64,000 nucleotides of DNA, taken from contig NZ_JANAVZ010000001.1 in assembly GCF_025195095.1 (NCBI RefSeq), positions 558,001 to 622,000 on the forward strand, read 5' to 3'. Below, in pieces: positions 25,252-35,231 of the stretch (the stretch's first letter is position 1; the number at the start of each line of letters is the position of its first letter). The notes beneath the pieces are model-generated. The model worked only from the letters and a program-made list of their open reading frames with translations, was not told the origin of the DNA and did no database searches. Position numbers and translations under genes: made by a program. Source of the DNA: Paracoccus maritimus (GTDB lineage: Bacteria > Pseudomonadota > Alphaproteobacteria > Rhodobacterales > Rhodobacteraceae).

Positions 25252-26187
25252 TTACTCGGGCAGCGGAATGAATTCGTCGCGATCGTTCAGGGGCAGGTCG
25301 AACTGGCCCTCGCCCCAGCGAGCTTCGCGCCATTCCCGCTTTGCCTCTTCGATCTTCTCTCGCGACGAGGCAACGAAATTCCACCAGATATAGCGTGGCC
25401 CGTTCAGCGTCTCGCCGCCAAGCGCCATGATGCGCGCGCCCGCGTCGCCAGCCTGGACGGTGATCGCATCGCCGGGCCGGAACACCATCATCTGCCCGGC
25501 CTGATATTCCTGTCCGGCGATGCGGATGCTGCCTTCGGTGATATAGATGCCGCGATCCTCGTGATCGGTCGGCAGCGGAAAGCGTGCGCCCGATTGCAAT
25601 ATGACATCCAGGTAGAACGTGTCCGAATACAGCTTCGCGGGCGCGGTCTCACCATAGGCGCGGCCAAGGATCAGCCGCGCCGCGACACCCTGATCGGCGA
25701 TTTCGGGCAAGCTGTCCTTGCCGTGATGTTCGAAGCTGGGCGCGACGTCCTCGTGGCTTTCGGGCAGGGCGATCCAGGTCTGGATACCAAACAGACCGTT
25801 CGGTCCCTGCCGGGCCGCGTCCGAGGTGCGTTCGGAATGGGTGACACCCTTGCCTGCCACCATCCAGTTCAGCGCGCCGGGCCTGATGATCTGATCACTG
25901 CCGATACTGTCGCGATGGTGGAAATCGCCGCGATACAGATATGTCACGGTGCCCAGCCCGATATGCGGATGCGGTCGCACATCAATCCCCTTGCCGGTCA
26001 GGAACTCGGCCGGGCCGGCCTGATCGAAAAAGATGAACGGGCCGACCATCTGTCGCTTCGGGGCGGGCAGCGCGCGGCGCACCTCGAATCCGCCGATGTC
26101 GCGGGCGCGCGGGATGATCAGCGTCTCGATGGCGTCGGGTCCGATCTCATCGGGGCAGCCGGGGGTCAGGGCGGGATTCCAACTCAT
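25252..26187 (-). CDS. Pirin family protein (possible quercetinase)
   Basis: A 311-residue bicupin. The metal-ligand pattern is visible as RPHPHIGLGTVTYLY with two His, then VTHSERT with His and Glu. The C-terminal cupin contains GIYITEGSIRIAGQEY and the tail YIWWNFVASSREKIEEAK is typical. Bacterial pirins of this type include quercetin 2,3-dioxygenases and redox-linked regulators. The ATG at 26187 follows AGGAGGA; the 52-residue upstream extension is rejected. It is divergent from the MhqO-MhqD fusion by 151 bases, so the pair may share control in quinone/flavonoid stress. Confidence 0.88.
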   Translation of the reverse strand: MSWNPALTPGCPDEIGPDAIETLIIPRARDIGGFEVRRALPAPKRQMVGPFIFFDQAGPAEFLTGKGIDVRPHPHIGLGTVTYLYRGDFHHRDSIGSDQIIRPGALNWMVAGKGVTHSERTSDAARQGPNGLFGIQTWIALPESHEDVAPSFEHHGKDSLPEIADQGVAARLILGRAYGETAPAKLYSDTFYLDVILQSGARFPLPTDHEDRGIYITEGSIRIAGQEYQAGQMMVFRPGDAITVQAGDAGARIMALGGETLNGPRYIWWNFVASSREKIEEAKREWREARWGEGQFDLPLNDRDEFIPLPE

Positions 26188-26338
26188 GCTTTCCTCCTGT
26201 GTCTGACACGAGAATGGTGCCAATTCGTCGAACAGCCAAGCGGCGATGCGTTCTGTTTTGACGAACGCCGGGTTGGTGGGCAAGGTGCTGGCCGGGCGCC
26301 TGCCGGTCACCCATCTTGATCGGGAAAGGAGGTGCCCC

Positions 26339-27865
26339 ATGACCAGTGGAATGCATCATGTCACCGCGATCACGCGCGACGTTCAGGCGAATGTCGATTT
26401 CTGGATGGGTTTTCTTGGCCTTCATCTTGTCAAGCAGACGGCAGGGTTCGAGGACGCGGATCAACTGCACCTGTTCTATGGCAACGCCACGGGTGCGCCC
26501 GGCACGCTGGTCAGTTTCCTCGTCTGGCAGGATGGGGCACCGGGACGTGTGGGGCACGGTCAGGTGGCCGAGATCGCGCTGGCAATCCCGCGCGGCCGGA
26601 TCGGCGACTGGCTGACCCGCGCCATGCAGCACGGGCGGCGTATCGAGGGCCCGACCCGCGAGTTCGATGAACCGGTTCTGAGACTGAAGGATCCCGATGG
26701 TATCATCGTCAAGCTGGTCGGCACCGATATCGCCGATACGGGCTGGCCGGCTGCGCCACACCACCTGCATGCCGTCACGATCTGGTCCGAACTTCCCGAA
26801 CAGACCGCCGCGTTCCTTACCCGCTTCGGCTATGAGACCGGACCGGTCGAGGCGGGGGTGACGCGCCTGATCTCGGACAGGGACGTGCTGGATATCCGCG
26901 ACGTCTCGGGCTTCGTTCCGGGCATTCCGGGCACCGGGATCATCGATCATGTTGCGCTGCGGATGCCTGATGTCGCTGCGATCGAGGCGCATCGCGCCAC
27001 GCTGCAGACGCGCAATCTGGGCGAGGTGCACGTCCATGACCGGAAGTATTTCACCTCGCTTTACGTGCGTGAACCTGCCGGCACGCTGGTCGAACTGGCG
27101 ACCGATGCGCCGGGGATGACCGCAGACGAAAGCGAGGATCGTCTTGGTCGGATATTGATGATCCCGCCGCATTTTGCGGACCGCGCGGAAGATCTGCGCG
27201 TTTCGCTGCCGCAATTCGCCCGTCCGGGCGAGGAAAGGACCGTGATGAGACAGCTTCCCTTCACACATCGCATTCATCGGCCCGACGATGCCGACGGTTC
27301 GACGCTGGTTCTGCTGCATGGCACCGGCGGGAACGAGGCCGACCTGATGCCGCTTGCCCATCGCATCGCGCCCCGCGCTGCGCTGCTGGGGGTGCGCGGG
27401 CGTTCGATCGAGGAGGGTGTTGCGCGGTTCTTCCGCCGCACTTCGATGACCAGCTTCGATCAGGATGACATCCGGTCCGAGGCGGCGGCCTTTGCGGCCT
27501 TCTGGGACGGGGCAATCGCGGCCTACGGACTGGATCGCGACCAGATCACCGTCCTGGGCTATTCCAACGGAGCGAACTTCGCCGCGGCGGTGATGGGCCT
27601 GTCACCGGGCCTGATTCGACGCGCGATCCTGCTGAGGCCCATGGCCGTGCTGACGGATCTGCCCCAGGTCGATCTGGCCGGGACGCATGTACTTAGCGTG
27701 TCGGGCGAAAGGGATCCTTATGGGGCCTATGCACCGGCGCTGAACGACTGGCTGAGCGGGTCGGGTGCCGATCTTGATGCCCGCACCGTCGCGGCAGGGC
27801 ACGACTTGTCCGAGGCGGATCTGACGGTCGCGCAAAGCTGGATGGAAGGAGAACGGAATGACTGA
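26339..27865 (+). CDS. Fusion of ring-cleaving dioxygenase (MhqO) and carboxylesterase (MhqD)
   Basis: A 508-residue two-part protein. Residues 1-300 or so are two vicinal-oxygen-chelate modules: MHHVTAITRDVQANVDFW, HHLHAVTIWSELPEQ and FTSLYVREPAGTLVELATD supply the His and Glu metal ligands of the hydroquinone-specific MhqO family. From about residue 305 an alpha/beta hydrolase of the MhqD family follows: LLHGTGGNEADLMPLA, nucleophile in GYSNGANFAAA, acid near SGERDPYG, and His in AGHDLSEAD. In Bacillus these are separate genes. AAGGAGG precedes the ATG at 26339 by six bases. An internal ATG at 27245 with AGGAAAGG six bases upstream lies at the domain junction. Confidence 0.9.
   Translation: MTSGMHHVTAITRDVQANVDFWMGFLGLHLVKQTAGFEDADQLHLFYGNATGAPGTLVSFLVWQDGAPGRVGHGQVAEIALAIPRGRIGDWLTRAMQHGRRIEGPTREFDEPVLRLKDPDGIIVKLVGTDIADTGWPAAPHHLHAVTIWSELPEQTAAFLTRFGYETGPVEAGVTRLISDRDVLDIRDVSGFVPGIPGTGIIDHVALRMPDVAAIEAHRATLQTRNLGEVHVHDRKYFTSLYVREPAGTLVELATDAPGMTADESEDRLGRILMIPPHFADRAEDLRVSLPQFARPGEERTVMRQLPFTHRIHRPDDADGSTLVLLHGTGGNEADLMPLAHRIAPRAALLGVRGRSIEEGVARFFRRTSMTSFDQDDIRSEAAAFAAFWDGAIAAYGLDRDQITVLGYSNGANFAAAVMGLSPGLIRRAILLRPMAVLTDLPQVDLAGTHVLSVSGERDPYGAYAPALNDWLSGSGADLDARTVAAGHDLSEADLTVAQSWMEGERND
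27231..27247 (+). promoter_or_regulatory. Internal ribosome-binding site and ATG at the fusion junction
   Basis: AGGAAAGG (27231-27238) lies six bases before an in-frame ATG (27245-27247), exactly where the dioxygenase part ends and the hydrolase part (RQLPFTHRIHRPDD) begins. It could allow separate translation of the esterase, or be a relic of two once separate genes. Confidence 0.5.
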
Positions 27866-28187
27866 GATCACCGTCACCAAGGAAGAAACCGGACCCCGCA
27901 GCGGGCGATATGTCGCCCGTGTCGCAGGGATCGACTCCGAAGCCGAACTGACCTTCACGCTTCGCGGCGAAGGTCTGATCAGCGCCGACCACACCGGCGC
28001 GCCGGACCCGCTGCGCGGCAGCGGAGCGGCGGGCGCGCTGGTGCGGCACATGGTTCAGGACGCGCGCCAGAAAGGTTTTCGGATCATCCCGATCTGCCCC
28101 TATGTGCAGGCGCAATACGCCAAGCATCCCGATTGGGCGGATGCGTTCACGACCGCACCTGGCGAAAAGCCGAAACTGCGCGGTTGA
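27858..28187 (+). CDS. Small GCN5-like N-acetyltransferase, YjdJ type
   Basis: A 109-residue protein with the compact acetyltransferase core: an acetyl-CoA-binding loop GSGAAGALVRHMV near residue 55, and IIPICPYVQAQYAKHPDWAD at the C-terminus, the signature of the short YjdJ/Gtn10-like family. The substrate is unknown. The start overlaps the end of the fusion gene by eight bases, so it is translationally coupled. Confidence 0.88.
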   Translation: MTEITVTKEETGPRSGRYVARVAGIDSEAELTFTLRGEGLISADHTGAPDPLRGSGAAGALVRHMVQDARQKGFRIIPICPYVQAQYAKHPDWADAFTTAPGEKPKLRG

Positions 28188-28247
28188 TCACCGAGGGCGG
28201 CTTCGGGGCGACAACCTCGGGGCTGCCGCTGTTCGAATCCCCTCGTT

Positions 28248-29009
28248 TCAGATGAAGCGGAAGCGCGTTCCCCAAGGATCCTGGCGCAGGTTTCCGGCGC
28301 AGGCGTGATCCTTGATGATCACCTCGGCCAGGCCGGCCATGTTGGGATCGCGCGGTCCCGCACCCCGGCTGTTCCAGACATTGCCCGCCAGGTGGTGATG
28401 ATAGCCGTTCCAGCCATACCAGGCGCCGCCCGGCGCATCGAAGGTCCGTGCAAGACCCAGGTCACTGCGAAAGAAGTCGTCGGCCCGGTCCAGATCGCCG
28501 ACCTGCAGATGGACATGCCCCACCGAGGTGCCTTGCGGCGCTCCCTGCCAGTCGCCTGACGCTGCCGCGGCCAGATCATCCAGATCCAGCCGCATGGTGA
28601 ACATCTCGATCCGGTCGCCTTGTCGTGACCAGTCCTGCTGCAGCCGGTCGCGATAGATTTCGATCCCGTTGCCTTCGGGGTCGTCCAGATAGACAGCCTC
28701 GCTGACGCCGTGATCGCTGGCGCCGGTCAGGCGCACACCCGATTGCGCGGCATGTCGCAGCCAGCGGCCCAGATCGGCGCGACCCGGCAACAGGAAGGCG
28801 GTATGGAACAGCCCCGGCTGACGCGGATCACGCGGCGTCGCGGCGCTGTCGCGGCGCAACTCCAACAGGACCCGGTCGCCCGCGCCAAGACGGCAGGTTT
28901 CGCCATCACCCCCGTGCGAACGCATACCCAACGCGGTTTCATAGAACCGCGCCATGCCCCGCAGATCACGCACGGTCAGGGCTACATGATCGATCATCGT
29001 CTGGGTCAT
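28248..29009 (-). CDS. CatE-like extradiol ring-cleavage dioxygenase (VOC family)
   Basis: A 253-residue protein of two vicinal-oxygen-chelate modules. It has HVALTVRDLRGMARFYE at the N-terminus, YLDDPEGNGIEIYRD closing the first module, and HVHLQVGDLDRAD and NGYHHHLAGNVW in the second, as in Bacillus CatE (catechol 2,3-dioxygenase). The ATG at 29009 follows GAGAGGA; the upstream extension is rejected. It is convergent with the acetyltransferase gene and 72 bases after the FMN reductase gene on the same strand, fitting an aromatic/quinone detoxification role. Confidence 0.87.
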   Translation of the reverse strand: MTQTMIDHVALTVRDLRGMARFYETALGMRSHGGDGETCRLGAGDRVLLELRRDSAATPRDPRQPGLFHTAFLLPGRADLGRWLRHAAQSGVRLTGASDHGVSEAVYLDDPEGNGIEIYRDRLQQDWSRQGDRIEMFTMRLDLDDLAAAASGDWQGAPQGTSVGHVHLQVGDLDRADDFFRSDLGLARTFDAPGGAWYGWNGYHHHLAGNVWNSRGAGPRDPNMAGLAEVIIKDHACAGNLRQDPWGTRFRFI

Positions 29010-29081
29010 TTCGTCCTCTCGTGAAGGGATTGCACGGCCGGGAAACCGGCTATCGGCCGATTGCCGCAACAGCCTGTGGTG

Positions 29082-29624
29082 TCACCGCAATGTCGCGGCA
29101 AAACCGCCGATGAAATCGGCAAGCCGCTGACGGGTCTTGTCGTCGGTCAGGTTGCCGCCCTGATCGAACAGATCGCCCGCGCGCGAAACCATCAGCCGTC
29201 CTTCGTGCCACGGCAGCGTGTTCAAGGTTCTCAGCACCTGCAGCCAGTGGGTCTGGGCCAGGGTCGTGCCGAAATTACCCGGCGAGGCACCCATCACCGC
29301 GACCGGCTTGCCCTTGAACAGCTTCAGCCCTTCGCCGCGCGACATCCAGTCAATGGCATTCTTGAAGACGCCCGGAATGCCGTTGTTGTATTCCGGCGTC
29401 GCCAGCAGCAGGCCGTCGGCATCGGCCAGTTGATCGGTCAGGCGCTTTACCGCCGGCGGCGTGCCCGATGCTGCCTCGGCATCGCCGTCGTATAGCGGCA
29501 CCTCGGCAATCGAGCCGATCACGATCTGCACGCCTTCGGGGGCGGCGTCACGCGCGGCACGCAGCAGGCCGGAATTGTAGGAGGCGCGGCGCAGGCTGCC
29601 GCTGAGTCCGAGAATCGTGGTCAT
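29082..29624 (-). CDS. NADPH-dependent FMN reductase / quinone reductase
   Basis: A 180-residue flavodoxin-fold reductase. It shows LGLSGSLRRASYNSGLLRAA (phosphate-binding loop for FMN), LLLATPEYNNGIPGVFKNAIDW (the conserved PEYN motif) and GASPGNFGTTLAQ. Relatives reduce quinones or azo dyes by two electrons. ATG 29624 has AAAGGAG upstream. It lies 47 bases after the second MhqO gene and probably shares its LysR-controlled transcript. Confidence 0.9.
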   Translation of the reverse strand: MTTILGLSGSLRRASYNSGLLRAARDAAPEGVQIVIGSIAEVPLYDGDAEAASGTPPAVKRLTDQLADADGLLLATPEYNNGIPGVFKNAIDWMSRGEGLKLFKGKPVAVMGASPGNFGTTLAQTHWLQVLRTLNTLPWHEGRLMVSRAGDLFDQGGNLTDDKTRQRLADFIGGFAATLR

Positions 29625-29671
29625 GCCCTTCTCCTTTGGGTGGCCGGGCGCAGTGCCGCCCGGTGGTCGTG

Positions 29672-30613
29672 TCAATCCAGCGGCTTCAGCCCGGCCTCGA
29701 TCCGGGCGCGCTTGCCTTCAAGGAAGGGCGGCAGCGACAGGCCTTCGCCCATCGTTTCGCGCGGCTCGTCCACATCGAAACCGGGATCGTCGGTGGCGAT
29801 CTCGAACAGATTGCCCGCCGGTTCGCGGAAGTAAAGCGACCGGAAATAATAGCGTTCGACCTCGCCCGAGTTCGGCACGCGGAACTCTTGCAGACGTGTC
29901 GCCCATTCACTCAGCTCGGGCTTGCCCGGCACGCGGAAGGCGACGTGGTGGACGCCGCCTGCGCCCTGCTGTGCGACGGGCAGTCCGGGCTGGACCGCGA
30001 CATGCAGTTCGGCTGCCGCGCCGCCGTCACCCATCTGGAAGACATGCACGCTGCCCTCGCCATCCGGGCTGGCATAGTCGCGGATCCTGCGCATGTTCAT
30101 CACCTGCGTCAGCACTGCCTCGGTCGGGGCAAGGTCGGGGACCGAGATCGTGATCGGCCCCAGCCCGCGGATCTGGTGCTGCGCAGGGACCGGACTTTTC
30201 GCCCATGACTCGCCCACGGGCTGTGGTGCCGCGACAAGGCGCAGGCGCTGGCCCTCGGGGTCTTCGGCATCAAGGCTGGGGCGACCATCCAAGGTGACAA
30301 TATTGCCGGTCGACAAGCCCAGATCGGCCAGGCGTCCGGCCCAGTAGTCAAGGCTGTCTTCGGCGACCCGCAACCCGGTGCGGCTGATCGAATGCGTGCC
30401 GCGGGATTCGCGGCCCACCGGCCAGTCAAAGAAGGTGATGTCGGTGCCGGGCGTTCCGGCGCCATCGGCGAAGAAGAGGTGATAGGCCGACGTGTCGTCC
30501 TGGTTCACGGTCTTCTTCACCCGGCGCAGGCCAAGCGTTTCGGTATAGAACCGGTTGTTTCCCGGCGCATCGGCCGTAATCGCCGTCAGATGATGAATGC
30601 CAGTCAGCTGCAT
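29672..30613 (-). CDS. MhqO-type ring-cleaving dioxygenase
   Basis: A 313-residue VOC-family enzyme, stand-alone counterpart of the dioxygenase half of the fusion at 26339. Motifs: [80 protein letters not shown], which place the His and Glu metal ligands. Family role: cleavage of hydroquinone-type aromatics in electrophile stress. ATG 30613 follows AAAGGAG. It is divergent from a LysR regulator across a 125-base region with a clear T-N11-A box, so it is the likely target. Confidence 0.92.
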   Translation of the reverse strand: MQLTGIHHLTAITADAPGNNRFYTETLGLRRVKKTVNQDDTSAYHLFFADGAGTPGTDITFFDWPVGRESRGTHSISRTGLRVAEDSLDYWAGRLADLGLSTGNIVTLDGRPSLDAEDPEGQRLRLVAAPQPVGESWAKSPVPAQHQIRGLGPITISVPDLAPTEAVLTQVMNMRRIRDYASPDGEGSVHVFQMGDGGAAAELHVAVQPGLPVAQQGAGGVHHVAFRVPGKPELSEWATRLQEFRVPNSGEVERYYFRSLYFREPAGNLFEIATDDPGFDVDEPRETMGEGLSLPPFLEGKRARIEAGLKPLD

Positions 30614-30693
30614 GATGCGGCTCCTTTGCGGTTGCTTGGGGTCAATATGGCCGGGGGCGGTCGTTCGTGACACCCGGCGCATGGGCAAAGCGG

Positions 30694-30712
30694 CGTTCGG
30701 ATATTGCGAACG
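30694..30712. promoter_or_regulatory. LysR-type operator (T-N11-A)
   Basis: CGTTCG (30694-30699) and CGAACG (30707-30712) form a perfect inverted repeat with a 7-base spacer, containing the T-N11-A core of LysR regulators. It sits in the 125-base gap between the divergent MhqO and LysR genes, where autoregulatory LysR sites normally lie. Confidence 0.8.
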
Positions 30713-30738
30713 GCTGGCGGGCCGGTATTGTTCCGCGC

Positions 30739-31668
30739 ATGAATTGGCGGATCGCTGACATACAGACCTTTCTGGCGGTGCTGGATGCAGGCAGCATTTC
30801 GGGCGCTGCCGCGCGCGCCGATCTGTCGAAATCGGTCGTCAGCAAGAGGATCAGCGATTTCGAGGCCGATCTGGGGGTGCCGCTGTTCACGCGCCATGCC
30901 GGCCGGATCGCACCGACCGACAACGCGCATGCGCTGGCCGATCGCCTGCGCCCGGCATTGGCCGAACTGATCGCGGCAACCGAAAACATCGCGAGCAAGG
31001 ACGCGCCCCTGCGCGGCAGGTTGGCGGTCGCGGCCCCGATGAGCTTCGGCATCCGCCATCTGGGCCCCGTGATCGCCGGGTTCGCCCGCGCCCATCCCGA
31101 GGTCGAGATCGTGCTGGACTATGATGATCAGCTGGCAGATCTGGGGCGCGCGGGTTTCGATGTGGCGTTGCGGATCGGGCAGATGAAGGACAGCACGCTA
31201 GTGGCACGCCGCCTGTGCGAGGATCCCCATGTCCTTGTCGCCAGCCCGGATTATCTTGCGTTACATGGCGCGGTTGACGATGCCGCCGATCTGGGCCGCC
31301 ACCATGCCATTGGATATCTGAACGCGCGACTTGCCGATACATGGCCCTTTGGCGACGAGGTCGCGCCGCCACCCATCGGCAGGATCACCGCCAATAATGG
31401 CGAGGCGATGCGCGATCTGGCCATCGGCGGGCTGGGTCTGGCGCTGCTGCCGTTGTTCATCGTTCACGATGCGCTGCGCGATGGGCGGCTGCAGCGGCTG
31501 TTGCCGAACCTGCCGCAGCGTGCCATGCCGGTCAGCGTTGTGTGGCCGCCGATCCGGCCCATGCCGCGCAAGACGCGCGCCTTCATCGACCATCTGGCCA
31601 ACGCATTTGCCGAAGATCCGCCCTGGCAACGCGGGCTGGATGCCGTACAATCCGGGGAAACCGCATGA
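30739..31668 (+). CDS. LysR-family transcriptional regulator
   Basis: A 309-residue regulator. The N-terminal winged helix-turn-helix is clear ([34 protein letters not shown], then [17 protein letters not shown]), followed by a substrate-binding domain. It is the CrgA/DmlR-like subgroup by its [11 protein letters not shown] and GYDVALRIG-like segments. The ATG at 30739 gives the canonical N-terminus; the upstream extension would run through the operator. It probably controls the divergent MhqO-FMN reductase genes through the T-N11-A site, with a quinone or catechol as inducer (inference). It overlaps matB by ATGA. Confidence 0.9.
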   Translation: MNWRIADIQTFLAVLDAGSISGAAARADLSKSVVSKRISDFEADLGVPLFTRHAGRIAPTDNAHALADRLRPALAELIAATENIASKDAPLRGRLAVAAPMSFGIRHLGPVIAGFARAHPEVEIVLDYDDQLADLGRAGFDVALRIGQMKDSTLVARRLCEDPHVLVASPDYLALHGAVDDAADLGRHHAIGYLNARLADTWPFGDEVAPPPIGRITANNGEAMRDLAIGGLGLALLPLFIVHDALRDGRLQRLLPNLPQRAMPVSVVWPPIRPMPRKTRAFIDHLANAFAEDPPWQRGLDAVQSGETA

Positions 31669-33185
31669 CCATCAATACCTTGTTCGACGCGCTGATGGGG
31701 TCTTGTCGCGGGGACGACCGCGCCGCGCTGATCCTGCCTGATGGCCGGACGATCAGCCACGACGCGCTGCACCTGCTGTCTGGAAGACTGGCAAACCTGC
31801 TGGTGTCCGAGGGGGTCAAACCCGGCGACCGCGTTGCAGCGCAGGTCGAGAAATCGCCCGAGGCGTTCGCGCTGTATCTGGCCACGCTGCGTGCGGGCGC
31901 CGTGTTCCTGCCGTTGAACCCGGCCTACACCTCTGCAGAGATCGCTTATTTCGTGGGCGATGCCGAACCTGCGCTGGTGGTCTGCGATCCAGCGCGCGCC
32001 GAACAGCGGGCGCGGTTCATGGATGGTGACAAGCGGCTGATGACGCTGGATGCTGAAGGCAAAGGCAGTTTGATGGATGCCGCAATCAGCCATTCCGAGG
32101 CGCATTGGCCTATCCCGCGCGAGGGGCGCGATCTGGCTGCGATCCTTTATACCTCGGGCACGACGGGGCGATCGAAGGGCGCGATGCTCAGCCATGACAA
32201 TCTGCTGTCGAACGCGCGGGTGCTGATGGATGCATGGCGGTTCACCTCGAACGACGTGCTTCTGCACGCGCTGCCGATCTTTCACACCCACGGTCTGTTC
32301 GTCGCCGGCAATGTCGCGCTGCTGTCGGGCGGCGCGATGATCTGGCTGCCAAAATTCGATGCCGATGCGATCATCCGCATGTTGCCGCGCGCGACCGCGA
32401 TGATGGGCGTTCCGACATTCTACACCCGCCTGCTGGACCGGGCCGATTTCGATCGTGACCTGGTCTCGCGGATGCGGCTGTTCACCTCGGGCAGTGCGCC
32501 GATGCTGGCCGAGACGCATCGCGCCTTCACCGATCGGACCGGACACCGCATCCTTGAACGCTATGGGATGACCGAAACCAACATGTCGACATCGAATCCC
32601 TATGAGGGGGATCGCCGCGCCGGAACGGTCGGGCTGCCCCTGCCGGGTGTGGAACTGCGTATTGTCGGGAGCGACGGAAGAACGGTCTCCGAAGGCGAGG
32701 TCGGCATGATCGAAGTGCGCGGTGGCAACGTGTTCCTGGGTTATTGGCGGATGCCCGAAAAGACCGCCGAGGATCTGGCGGCGGATGGATGGTTCACCAC
32801 AGGGGATCTGGGCACGCAGGACGCCGACGGCTATGTCACCATCGTCGGGCGCGGCAAGGATCTGGTGATCTCGGGCGGGTTCAACGTCTATCCCAAGGAG
32901 GTCGAGGAACAGATCGACCGGATCGACGGCGTTCTGGAAAGCGCCGTGATCGGTGTGCCGCATCCCGATCTGGGCGAAGCCGTGGTGGCAATCATTGCGC
33001 GCCGGCCGGGCGCCGATCCCGATCCGCAGGCGCTGATCGACGGGCTGGCCGACCGGCTGGCGCGGTTCAAGCAGCCGAGGAAGGTCGTGATCGTGGATGA
33101 ACTGCCGCGCAACACCATGGGCAAGGTCCAGAAGGCGGCCCTTCGGGCGGAATATGCCAACCTGTTCGGACCGGCATCCGGCTAG
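31665..33185 (+). CDS. matB: Malonyl-CoA synthetase (MatB type acyl-CoA ligase)
   Basis: A 506-residue AMP-forming ligase: ILYTSGTTGRSKGAMLSH (P-loop), ERYGMTETNM, TGDLGTQDADGYVTIVGRGKDLVISGGFNVYPKEVE, and the C-terminal catalytic Lys in MGKVQKAALR. Length and the DLLSNARVL/HALPIFHTHGLF region fit MatB, which makes malonyl-CoA from malonate. The ATG at 31665 overlaps the LysR stop (ATGA). Usually a malonyl-CoA decarboxylase lies next to matB; none is present here, so the assignment rests on the sequence alone. Confidence 0.82.
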   Translation: MTINTLFDALMGSCRGDDRAALILPDGRTISHDALHLLSGRLANLLVSEGVKPGDRVAAQVEKSPEAFALYLATLRAGAVFLPLNPAYTSAEIAYFVGDAEPALVVCDPARAEQRARFMDGDKRLMTLDAEGKGSLMDAAISHSEAHWPIPREGRDLAAILYTSGTTGRSKGAMLSHDNLLSNARVLMDAWRFTSNDVLLHALPIFHTHGLFVAGNVALLSGGAMIWLPKFDADAIIRMLPRATAMMGVPTFYTRLLDRADFDRDLVSRMRLFTSGSAPMLAETHRAFTDRTGHRILERYGMTETNMSTSNPYEGDRRAGTVGLPLPGVELRIVGSDGRTVSEGEVGMIEVRGGNVFLGYWRMPEKTAEDLAADGWFTTGDLGTQDADGYVTIVGRGKDLVISGGFNVYPKEVEEQIDRIDGVLESAVIGVPHPDLGEAVVAIIARRPGADPDPQALIDGLADRLARFKQPRKVVIVDELPRNTMGKVQKAALRAEYANLFGPASG

Positions 33186-33301
33186 GGCAGTCCGGTCTGT
33201 CACGATTCCGATGGGCAGGGCCTTGTCCGGCCGGTGGCACCGGGTGTTTGTTCAAAGAAGAAGCGGCGTCGGCGCGGTTCGGCGACAGGAAAGGAAAAAA
33301 G

Positions 33302-33487
33302 ATGCTGGTTGACCCGAACGCTCCGTTCTTTCGCGCGGCCTGGGTGCGCGTGCTGTGCGTTGTGCTGCCGTTCCTGTGGGCCGGGATGGAACTGTGGCAC
33401 GGCAACGCGTTCTGGGCGATCCTGTTCGGGGCTGCCGGGATTTATCTCGGGCTTGCGCTGTTCATCTGGCGCAAGCCCGAGAAATAG
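33302..33487 (+). CDS. Small two-helix membrane protein, unknown function
   Basis: A 61-residue protein with two membrane helices (RVLCVVLPFLWAGMELW and FWAILFGAAGIYLGLALFIW) and a short basic tail. It resembles small uncharacterised inner-membrane proteins common in Rhodobacteraceae. The ATG at 33302 follows an A-rich AAGGAAAAAAG site; an 18-residue upstream extension is less likely. It ends six bases before the convergent alpha-glucosidase gene. The 116 bases between matB and this gene contain no clear signal. Confidence 0.75.
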   Translation: MLVDPNAPFFRAAWVRVLCVVLPFLWAGMELWHGNAFWAILFGAAGIYLGLALFIWRKPEK

Positions 33488-33493
33488 ACGCGA

Positions 33494-35098
<1,605 letters not shown>

Positions 35099-35177
35099 GG
35101 GCTGCCTCCTTGTCTTGCGGCAAATCGGGGGGATTCGAAGCGTATTCAGCAATACTATAGCCGGATGGTGCAAGAGA

Positions 35178-35191
35178 TGTTAGCGTTAACT
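35178..35191. promoter_or_regulatory. Candidate LacI-family operator between aglA and glgB
   Basis: TGTTAGCGTTAACT is a near-palindrome around a central CG (half sites GTTAGC and GTTAAC), the form bound by LacI-family sugar regulators. It lies mid-way between the divergent aglA and glgB starts. No LacI-type gene is in the window. Confidence 0.5.
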
Positions 35192-35231
35192 GGCGCATTG
35201 CCCGAATCTTTGCGCAGGATAGAGTGAGGTC

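Noticed and set aside
28225-28250. tRNA-like T-loop, GTTCGAATCCCC
   Set aside because: The flanking bases cannot form the 5-bp T stem and no anticodon or acceptor stem is found upstream; it is coincidental sequence in the gap between the acetyltransferase and CatE-like genes.
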